9,186 nucleotides of DNA, from the NCBI GenBank assembly GCA_035541995.1, contig DATKMG010000002.1, positions 1 through 9,186 on the forward strand, read 5' to 3'. The position numbers and the translations under genes were made by a program. The notes below the pieces were generated by a model. That model did no database searches. It was not told where the DNA came from and worked only from the letters and a program-made list of their open reading frames with translations. Positions 1 through 6,039 of the stretch are shown in pieces (the stretch's first letter is position 1; each line of letters opens with the position of its first letter). The DNA comes from DATKMG01 sp035541995. Its GTDB lineage: Bacteria > Acidobacteriota > Terriglobia > Versatilivoradales > Versatilivoraceae.

Positions 1-1895
1 AAGAACTGTAGTGCCTGTGTATACGGAACGCGGTAATCACGCTCACCGGAAATAACCAGACACGGAGTCTTGAATTCCTTTACGTAATTTGAAGGAGACC
101 ACTTCTCATACTCAGCGGAATCCCACGGCGGCCCATTCAAGTCATGCTCAGGGAACCAGAGTTCTTCAGTCGCTCCGTAAAAAGAGCGTAGATCATAGAT
201 GCCCATCATTGAAGCGATGGCTTTGAACCGGTTCGTATGCCCTTCAAACCAGTTCATCATATAACCGCCGTAAGACCACCCCATGGCACCCATCCGTTCC
301 TTATCCACATAAGGAAGTTCTTCCAAAGCGTCTGTCACCTTCATGAGGTCCTCAAAAACTCGGCCTCCCCAGTCGCGAGTAATGGCGTCAGTAAAATCCT
401 GGCCGTAACCAGTGGATCCATGTGGATTGCAGAAGGCCAGGACATAGCCGACTCCAGGATATATTTGCCAATCTCCTCGAAAACTATCGGCCCATTGCGA
501 TTGTGGCCCCCCGTGAACATTTAAGATTAGTGGATACTTTTTTTGCGGATCAAATCCATGGGGCTTGACCAGAAAACACTCTATTTTTCTTCCTTCGGCC
601 CCTTCGATCCAGACCGGCTCCGCTGGCCGAATATCCACCTCCTTCTCAACAACCTCATTGACTCGTGTCAATCGAACAACAGAAGGGGCCCCGCCGATAC
701 CAAGATCCGCACGGAAGATCTCCTCAGGTTCGCCAACCGCGCTCCGTACATAAACCAATTGATTTTTCGGACCGAGTCGAAATTGATAGATAGTTTTGTC
801 GGAATGGACCTGAGTTATGACTTTGGAGTTGAGGTCGTAACGATAAATAGGGTTCTTACCCTCAACCGGACCAGTAAAATAGATGGAATGAGAATCACTC
901 GACCATTCGAATTCGTCCACCCAATTACGGAATGATTCAGTGAGAAAGGATACTTTACGGGTTCCTCTGTCGTACAGTGCCAGACGAAACAGATCGGATT
1001 CGTAACCCGGCTTATTTTGCTTTCGGAATGCAATATAGCGTCCATCGGGAGAGTAGCGAGGATTACCGTCAAACCCGGGATTTGCAGCAGTGATATTCTG
1101 CGGTTGGAGATGAGGGTGGATTGTCGAAACCACCCACAAGTCGTTGTTTGTCGAGGAAGCAGGAACCTTGTCATGGTTAGACACGAAAGTCAGTTCGGAG
1201 CCATCAGGCGAGAAATCATATTGCAGGGGCCCGCTTAGCTGGAAAGGAGGAGAATCAAAGTCACCCGGGGTCAAGTCTTTTACCGCGCCACTCTCGGTGT
1301 AAACCAGGAAGATATGTGTCCGTCTACCATCTTTCCAGGCAGTCCAGTGACGATACAAGAGAGAATCGGCGGCATGTGCTTTCAGTGGTCCTTTTGTCCA
1401 GGCATCAGAGATCTTCTTATTACAGTCCTCGTTTGCACCGCACTCAGGATAAACATCGGTAGAAAAGGCCAACGCTTTGCTATCAGGAGACCAGAGAAAA
1501 TCGGAAACCCCAGTTGAAACGTGGGTCAACTGGCGAGCCTCTCCCCCACCGGTGAGCATCACATAGACGTTCTCATTTCCGCCTCGTGGAGAAATAAATG
1601 CAATCCATTTCCCATCCGGCGAAAGGGTAGGAGAAGTTTCTCCCTTCTCATCATAGGTCAACTGCTGGGCATGATTCCCGTCAAGGTCCATTCGCCATAG
1701 GTGACTGACCTGCTTTCCATGCGCCAAGTCGGTACTAGCAAGAGCATAAACAATCTGACTGCCATCATGGGATAAATCAATTGCGGGAATGGACTTTAGG
1801 CGATAGAGATCTTCCAGCGAAAAGGGCCGTTTGTCAGCAAGCTGCGCTGACGGCTGCAATAGGCCCACCACGAGCAAGAACAGGAGTCTCTTCAT
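1..1895 (-). CDS. Secreted S9-family (prolyl oligopeptidase-like, DPP5/acylaminoacyl-peptidase type) serine peptidase, C-terminus beyond window
   Basis: I translated the minus strand from the ATG at 1895-1893: 631 codons without a stop, running off the left edge. Residues 1-20 (MKRLLFLLVVGLLQ...) are a signal peptide, so it acts in the periplasm or outside the cell. Residues about 30-420 form a beta-propeller with repeated SPDG-type blade motifs (for example LSPDGKWIAF at 91-100). A stretch typical of bacterial DPP5-like enzymes follows the first blades (DAWTKGP at 164-170, LLYRHW at 179-184), with nearby cysteines 152 and 158. The catalytic alpha/beta-hydrolase domain shows the HGGPQ oxyanion motif (461-465), nucleophile Ser541 in GWSYGG, and Asp620 in GERDYRVP, 79 residues on as in DPP IV-type enzymes. 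The catalytic His should lie about 20 codons past the edge. The family releases dipeptides or acylated residues from peptide N-termini; exact specificity cannot be read here. It is transcribed divergently from the TPR gene. Confidence 0.95.
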   Translation of the reverse strand, partial: MKRLLFLLVVGLLQPSAQLADKRPFSLEDLYRLKSIPAIDLSHDGSQIVYALASTDLAHGKQVSHLWRMDLDGNHAQQLTYDEKGETSPTLSPDGKWIAFISPRGGNENVYVMLTGGGEARQLTHVSTGVSDFLWSPDSKALAFSTDVYPECGANEDCNKKISDAWTKGPLKAHAADSLLYRHWTAWKDGRRTHIFLVYTESGAVKDLTPGDFDSPPFQLSGPLQYDFSPDGSELTFVSNHDKVPASSTNNDLWVVSTIHPHLQPQNITAANPGFDGNPRYSPDGRYIAFRKQNKPGYESDLFRLALYDRGTRKVSFLTESFRNWVDEFEWSSDSHSIYFTGPVEGKNPIYRYDLNSKVITQVHSDKTIYQFRLGPKNQLVYVRSAVGEPEEIFRADLGIGGAPSVVRLTRVNEVVEKEVDIRPAEPVWIEGAEGRKIECFLVKPHGFDPQKKYPLILNVHGGPQSQWADSFRGDWQIYPGVGYVLAFCNPHGSTGYGQDFTDAITRDWGGRVFEDLMKVTDALEELPYVDKERMGAMGWSYGGYMMNWFEGHTNRFKAIASMMGIYDLRSFYGATEELWFPEHDLNGPPWDSAEYEKWSPSNYVKEFKTPCLVISGERDYRVPYTQALQF

Positions 1896-1899
1896 GATT

Positions 1900-1905
1900 C
1901 CCCTC
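1900..1905 (-). promoter_or_regulatory. Ribosome binding site of the S9 peptidase
   Basis: On the minus strand GAGGGG lies four bases (AATC) before the ATG at 1895. It supports that start, which is also the one that gives a clean signal peptide. Confidence 0.75.
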
Positions 1906-2111
1906 AGTTGAGCGGATTGGCACCAAGAATAGCCACAGTGTCGAGTTAGGTTGGCAAAAGAAAACGATCTCGTCAAAAAAAAGTAGCACTTCTCTTTGCG
2001 GAAAGTGTATGGACGGCCGATAGCAGAGCAGGATTAGTCTTATCGTTCGTCAGGCATTTGAAGTAGTCCGATTCCTTCCCTAGAAGTCGTGAGTCTCTTC
2101 AAATACGAAGG

Positions 2112-2155
2112 ACTTTTATTGGCGTTAATAATCTCAACGCAAAATTAACGGTTTC
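2112..2155 (+). promoter_or_regulatory. Upstream block shared by both TPR genes (copy 1), probable promoter region
   Basis: By eye this block aligns with 8764-8800, upstream of the second TPR gene. The shared words, in the same order, are ACTTT, TTGGC, TAATC, AAAATT, GG and GTTTC, with small gaps. Both copies carry a -10-like AT-rich core (AATAAT here, TATAAT in the other). Similarity continues weakly downstream (GTCGA followed by AATTT). Sharing between two otherwise unrelated spacers suggests promoter or operator function, or recent common origin. The block ends about 86 bases before the ATG. Confidence 0.4.
2123..2150. repeat. Inverted repeat CGTTAAT...ATTAACG
   Basis: The arms are perfect 7-base complements at 2123-2129 and 2144-2150, separated by 14 bases, so arm centres are 21 bases (about two helical turns) apart. 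The repeat overlaps the -10-like sequence of the shared block, as an operator might. The second copy of the block does not preserve the arms, which argues against a common operator. Confidence 0.35.
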
Positions 2156-2241
2156 TTAGGAATAGGTCGATAATTTCGGTGAGTAAGCCGCTACGGTTGA
2201 GTTGACTATCGGAATCTCAATGGCCGTTTAGGGCAACAACA

Positions 2242-2715
2242 ATGTACGTTGGCGTAACCAACAAAGCGTTTACATGTGGCCTGGCCTCCCTCAGGACCAG
2301 CAATTTTACTGAAGCCTTTGAAGCCTTCCGGATGGCCCATCGGGAAGATCCTCTGAATCCCCACCATCTTTCGTACTATGGCCTTACTTTGGCCCTGGAA
2401 GACGGGAATATCGACCAGGGAATAGTGCTCTGTCGTCAAGCCGTTCGTTTGACGCCATTCGAGCCGGAGTTTTACTTGAACCTGAGTCGCGTATACATGA
2501 AGGGTGGACGGCGTAAACAGGCCCTCGATACTCTGCGTGAAGGATTAGAGCTCAATCTCAAGAGCAAACTACTCAAATCGGAACTGGCGCGTATTGACGC
2601 GAGACGAAAGCCTTTTTTCTCATTCCTCCACCGAAATAACATCTTGAATAGAATCTTCGGAAGGATAACCTACCTATTCCACAAAAAGCCCGCCCAGCAC
2701 CCACCAAGATCATAG
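2242..2715 (+). CDS. Small tetratricopeptide-repeat (TPR) protein with basic C-terminal tail (copy 1)
   Basis: The protein has 157 residues. Three TPR units fill residues about 5-39, 40-74 and 75-108, with the usual small and aromatic positions (GLASLR...EAFEAF, YYGLTLAL, LNLSRVYMKGG...ALDTL). A basic tail from about 119 carries FLHRNNILNRIFGR. I recall similar one-domain TPR proteins with an F-L-x-R-x-N-x-x-N-R tail from Acidobacteriota and relatives, but their function is unknown to me. TPRs are protein-binding scaffolds, so no catalytic role is expected. There is no signal peptide, hence probably cytoplasmic. The ATG has only a weak AGGG at 2230-2233. It is supported by the paralogue starting at 8951: from both starts the conserved Gly-Leu falls at residues 13-14 with no gap. 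An in-frame stop at 2203-2205 limits any upstream start. Confidence 0.85.
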   Translation: MYVGVTNKAFTCGLASLRTSNFTEAFEAFRMAHREDPLNPHHLSYYGLTLALEDGNIDQGIVLCRQAVRLTPFEPEFYLNLSRVYMKGGRRKQALDTLREGLELNLKSKLLKSELARIDARRKPFFSFLHRNNILNRIFGRITYLFHKKPAQHPPRS

Positions 2716-2767
2716 CTCGAGATTCATCCCTGTGTTGAAGGATCGCGGGTCAGCGGTTTGTACTTGT

Positions 2768-2807
2768 TGAACGGATCGTCTCGGGCTGTTTATTTGCGAG
2801 CCGTTCA
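2768..2807. repeat. Bulged stem-loop downstream of the TPR gene
   Basis: TGAACGG (2768-2774) pairs with CCGTTCA (2801-2807), and CTCG (2780-2783) pairs with CGAG (2797-2800). Together they give an 11-pair hairpin with a 5-base bulge on the left arm and a 13-base loop. It starts 52 bases after the TPR stop codon. No T-run follows, so it is not a standard intrinsic terminator. It could protect the mRNA 3' end or act in the leader of the next gene. Confidence 0.4.
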
Positions 2808-2900
2808 TGTAGCATACTCCTTCGCAGTAAACATGCGGCGCCCGTTTGATCCTTAACATTCCCTGCAAGTTTTTAGGCCTTCTTGACTGCTAATGTCTCC

Positions 2901-3041
2901 ATGCTTGCCGACAAATTGTTGCCCAAAATGAATCTGAATGAATTCAATGCAACCTCCTCGGTCTTGCTAACATTGGCCGAGCTTTGGAATGCAGGCTTTG
3001 CAGCTGTCCGGAACAGTTGGGTACGAGGAGGAACGCGATGA
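2901..3041 (+). CDS. Possible 46-codon upstream ORF overlapping the GH9 start codon
   Basis: ATG at 2901 opens 46 codons (MLADKLLPKMNLNEF...), ending in a TGA at 3039-3041 that overlaps the GH9 ATG at 3038 as ATGA. A second in-frame ATG lies at 2928. I see no good ribosome binding site before either and recognise no homology. The ATGA overlap is typical of translational coupling, so a leader peptide is conceivable, but an ORF this short arises by chance and the GH9 gene has its own strong ribosome binding site. Confidence 0.2.
   Translation: MLADKLLPKMNLNEFNATSSVLLTLAELWNAGFAAVRNSWVRGGTR
3026..3031 (+). promoter_or_regulatory. Ribosome binding site that fixes the GH9 start
   Basis: A perfect AGGAGG lies six bases before the ATG at 3038. 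It favours this start over the in-frame TTG at 2984, which would place 18 residues (MECRLCSC...) ahead of an otherwise normal signal peptide. Confidence 0.85.
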
Positions 3042-5944
3042 GACTCTGGATAATTCTGCTAATGCTTGAGAGTTGTCTCCTGGGAAGTGAACGTGTGCCC
3101 ATGAAGGAGAACTTCCAGGATTCTGCAGCCTTCCGTTGGCTCAACAAGAGGGTCCTGGAGAGACGCCTCTTGGACGACATGGAGAACCTGGATAAGTGGA
3201 CGGCGTTCACCAACGGCCCCTCCGGTGTGGTGGATGCCCGGGTCTCTTCTCAAATCTCCCGCTCGAGCGGCATAGTGGCCGAGATGACTCTCACCGGCGA
3301 GAGATCGCGCGATGGAGGGCATTCTCTCCGCTTGCGCAATCCTGCCAGACTAGACAAGCCCGGCCCCGCCAGCGGTCGAGGGTGGGGCGAGTCCGGCGTG
3401 ATGCGCTCCTTTGACACCGAGGATTGGCAACATTTTAATCGCCTTTCCGTATGGATCTACCCGGACTGCCCAGGTCACTACGTCGCTACGCTGGATCTGC
3501 ACCTTCACAACGAGGGCGTTGAGAAACTGCCCGCTCCCTTTGGACAGGAAGGTGAGCACTCCCTTGTTTTACGGAATCATGAATGGAATCACGTGGTCTG
3601 GGAGATTAGCAATGTGGCACGCGACAAGGTGACGAGCCTGGATTTCTCTTACGGAATGGCTGGCAACGAGCGGGATGGTGCAGATATCGTGGCTTTTGAC
3701 TTCGACTGCCTGGAATTAGAGCGCGTGGAACCCGACTACATCGAAGGTTGGAAGGTGTGGCCCGGACGAATCTCTTACAGCCAGGCGGGCTATTCCCCTG
3801 GCGCCTTGAAAACCGCAATCGCCAATGAGTTGAGCGCTGGCGCATTCAGGCTAATCAACGAGAAGACCGGAAACGTGGTGCTTACCAAGACAATTCAAAC
3901 AGTCAGGACTCATTTAGGGGACTTTCAGGTGATGGACTTTTCCGAGGTCCAGAAGGGGGGTTCTTACTTCCTCGATACAGGTAGGATAAGCACTCCTCCG
4001 TTCCGGATTGACTCCAATGTGTGGCAGCAAACTATCTGGAAGGCACTCAACTTTTTCTACTCCGAAAGGTGCGGGATTGCTATTCCCGGCATACACGGTG
4101 CTTGCCACCGAGACTGGCAGGTGGTGCACGGCGACAAGCGCATCGTCATCAACGGAGGATGGCATGATGCCGGCGACCTGACTCAAGGATTCGGCAACAC
4201 CGCCGAGATCGTCTATGCCCTATTCAGCCTGGCGGAGCGGTTGCACGCCAGAGGTGAGGACCCGGAGTTGTACGAACGTCTCATGGAAGAGGGCCAGTGG
4301 GGGCTGGATTGGGTGCTAAAGACCAGTTTCGGTGACGGCTACCGGAACGCAGGTTCCATTTCCAGCCGACATACCAATGGCATCATTGGAGACTACGATG
4401 ATGTAACCGCAACAGCCCGGAACACCCCGATGGTGAACTTTCTGGCCGCGGCGGCCGAAGCCATCGCTCACCGAGTACTGAAGGAACGCGATCCCAGGCT
4501 TGCGGCATACTGCCTGAAAACGGCAGAGGCTGACTCGCGGTTCGCGATAGCAGGGCTAGGTTCAAACAGTTCCCAGGTTAATAAGGAACTTTTCCAGGGA
4601 TCGTTCGACTCAGCCGGAGTGGTCCATGAAGAGGCCTCTGTGGGGGTGCTCGCTTCGATCGACCTGTGGCGCGCAACGGGCGATCAGCGCTATGCTGATA
4701 AAGCGACGGAACTGGCGAGAATCATTCTCAACTCCCAGGAGCGTGACAGGCCCGACTGGGACATTCCTTTGACTGGATTCTTTTATACAAGCCCCGCCAA
4801 GGACCGTATCCTGCACTACTGCCATCGTGGTCGGGAACAAGGTCCCATTCTCGCCCTGACCCGGCTCTGTAACGCATTCCCTACCCATCCTGATTGGATG
4901 AAATGGTATTCCGCTGTAACGCTCTATTCCCAATACTTGAAAGCAATTGCGAAGTACACAGAGCCGTTCGGTGTGTTGCCCGCTTCCATCTATAGGGACG
5001 ACGAATACCTGCAAGTGCCAGAGAGTCGCCGCGAGTCGTTTCGGAGACAGGTACTTAACGGCATTTCGCTGGGCAATGGGCATTACTTGCGCTTGTTTCC
5101 AGTGTGGTTGGATTATCGAGGGCATTTTGGCACGATTCTTCCGCAAGCCCAGGCACTCGCCAGCGCCGCTCACCTGCGCGGAGATCTTGAGTCAGCAAGG
5201 CTTGCAGAGCTGCAATTAGAGTGGGTGATCGGTCGCAATCCTTTCGCCGAGAGCACCATGTGGGGCGAGGGATACGACTATACTCCATTGTATTCGCCGT
5301 CTTCCGGGGACATGGTAGGGGCACTCCCCGTTGGCATCCAGACCCGCGGAGACAATGATGTCCCCTATTGGCCAGTCCAGAACACCTGGACATACAAAGA
5401 GGTTTGGGTCCACCCCGTGGCCCGATGGATCTGGCTCATGACGGACGTCTCCGGCCCTGCCCTCGTCGAAGGGCAGGCAGGTTCCCCAGTGGAGTTCAAG
5501 GGTACAATGCACGGGCAGTCAATAGTTGTCAAACCGGATTGGGCCAGTGGACATTTCCGGACCATGCTGCCGGAAGGAGATTACAGTGTATCGTGCGATG
5601 AGGAAGCGCAGAATAGAACGTTTCTGCCGGGTGCCACTTATTTCTTGGATCTTCGTCCCGGTCGGGCCCTGGATTTTCAGGTATCCCAGAATAAAAACGG
5701 GAAGGGCGAAGTTATATTCAATCTGAGCGCGCGGGGCATTGGGAGTCACCATTTCAGTGTTCGTGCAGAAAACTTAACGTTCAACGACACCGAAAAGGAC
5801 GTAACCCTCCAGCGTGGAAATGTGTGCAGTCTGACATGGCATGCCCGAAACAGTTCTTCGAAGACACCATGGGTAGTGGTGATAATACCGGATAACGACC
5901 TGTCTCAACGCAAGGAAATGCTAGGCGCCTCCTGGGAGCCTTGA
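3038..5944 (+). CDS. Exported glycoside hydrolase family 9 (GH9) enzyme with extra N- and C-terminal domains
   Basis: The product is 968 residues from this start. A signal peptide (MRLWIILLMLESCLLGSE) is followed by a beta-rich, carbohydrate-binding-like domain at about 43-232 (LLDDMENLDKW, WQHFNRLSVWIYP, ending CLELERV). An immunoglobulin-like CelD_N module spans about 243-330 (SYSQAGYSPG). The (alpha/alpha)6 GH9 catalytic domain follows to about 800, with FFYSERCG and the GGWHDAGD motif; Asp377 and Asp380 match the nucleophile-activating aspartates of inverting GH9 enzymes. Glu788 in YKEVWVHPV fits the catalytic acid. GRNPF is present, but the usual His-x-Arg signature after it is absent and replaced by WGEGYDYTPLYSP. 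About 160 beta-rich residues of unrecognised type end the protein. GH9 members cleave beta-1,4-glucans such as cellulose or xyloglucan; the altered cleft leaves the substrate open. A hydrolase gene follows 95 bases later. Confidence 0.88.
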   Translation: MRLWIILLMLESCLLGSERVPMKENFQDSAAFRWLNKRVLERRLLDDMENLDKWTAFTNGPSGVVDARVSSQISRSSGIVAEMTLTGERSRDGGHSLRLRNPARLDKPGPASGRGWGESGVMRSFDTEDWQHFNRLSVWIYPDCPGHYVATLDLHLHNEGVEKLPAPFGQEGEHSLVLRNHEWNHVVWEISNVARDKVTSLDFSYGMAGNERDGADIVAFDFDCLELERVEPDYIEGWKVWPGRISYSQAGYSPGALKTAIANELSAGAFRLINEKTGNVVLTKTIQTVRTHLGDFQVMDFSEVQKGGSYFLDTGRISTPPFRIDSNVWQQTIWKALNFFYSERCGIAIPGIHGACHRDWQVVHGDKRIVINGGWHDAGDLTQGFGNTAEIVYALFSLAERLHARGEDPELYERLMEEGQWGLDWVLKTSFGDGYRNAGSISSRHTNGIIGDYDDVTATARNTPMVNFLAAAAEAIAHRVLKERDPRLAAYCLKTAEADSRFAIAGLGSNSSQVNKELFQGSFDSAGVVHEEASVGVLASIDLWRATGDQRYADKATELARIILNSQERDRPDWDIPLTGFFYTSPAKDRILHYCHRGREQGPILALTRLCNAFPTHPDWMKWYSAVTLYSQYLKAIAKYTEPFGVLPASIYRDDEYLQVPESRRESFRRQVLNGISLGNGHYLRLFPVWLDYRGHFGTILPQAQALASAAHLRGDLESARLAELQLEWVIGRNPFAESTMWGEGYDYTPLYSPSSGDMVGALPVGIQTRGDNDVPYWPVQNTWTYKEVWVHPVARWIWLMTDVSGPALVEGQAGSPVEFKGTMHGQSIVVKPDWASGHFRTMLPEGDYSVSCDEEAQNRTFLPGATYFLDLRPGRALDFQVSQNKNGKGEVIFNLSARGIGSHHFSVRAENLTFNDTEKDVTLQRGNVCSLTWHARNSSSKTPWVVVIIPDNDLSQRKEMLGASWEP

Positions 5945-6039
5945 ACTAATGCCCAGACGAGACCGTATCGCCAGGTTTTAATGCTCAGTCAGTGTGAAGC
6001 TTTTGCTGGTCAGGGAGCTCGAAGAGCAGGAGTGATTCC
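5945..6039 (+). other. Short spacer between GH9 and tandem hydrolase genes
   Basis: This 95-base gap on the shared strand has no hairpin with a T-run, so nothing separates the two genes transcriptionally. It fits cotranscription, although 95 bases is long for tight translational coupling. Confidence 0.5.
6028..6032 (+). promoter_or_regulatory. Ribosome binding site of the tandem hydrolase
   Basis: AGGAG lies seven bases before the ATG at 6040 and supports that start despite the long polar stretch ahead of the hydrophobic signal. Confidence 0.75.

Larger units (their letters stand above)
1896..2241. other. Divergent intergenic region between S9 peptidase and TPR gene
   Basis: This 346-base spacer holds no convincing gene. 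It must carry promoters for both divergent genes. It contains an A8 run at 1975-1982 and, on the minus strand, a TTGACG at 1976-1971 that could be a -35 element for the peptidase, although I see no good -10 at the right distance. The half nearest the TPR gene contains an AT-rich block shared with the second TPR gene (2112-2155), listed separately. Confidence 0.6.

Noticed and set aside
543..1238. Open frames on plus (130, 73 residues) and a 119-residue minus frame in the left region
   Set aside because: They overlap, in other frames, the S9 peptidase reading frame, which has continuous recognisable domains and catalytic motifs.
2203..2235. TTGACT about 35 bases before the first TPR start as a -35 element
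   Set aside because: The position 17 bases downstream (CGTTTA) is a poor -10, and transcription would begin almost at the start codon.
2984..3037. TTG start for the GH9 gene giving a Cys-rich N-terminus
   Set aside because: The AGGAGG six bases before ATG 3038 and the signal peptide beginning there make the upstream start unlikely.
3038..3100. Lipoprotein signal in the GH9 protein (LESC)
   Set aside because: Glu at the -2 position does not fit a lipobox well; an ordinary signal peptide explains the sequence.
4610..5173. 187-residue minus-strand frame inside the GH9 gene
   Set aside because: It is antisense to a well-supported coding region, with no recognisable motifs or ribosome binding site noticed.
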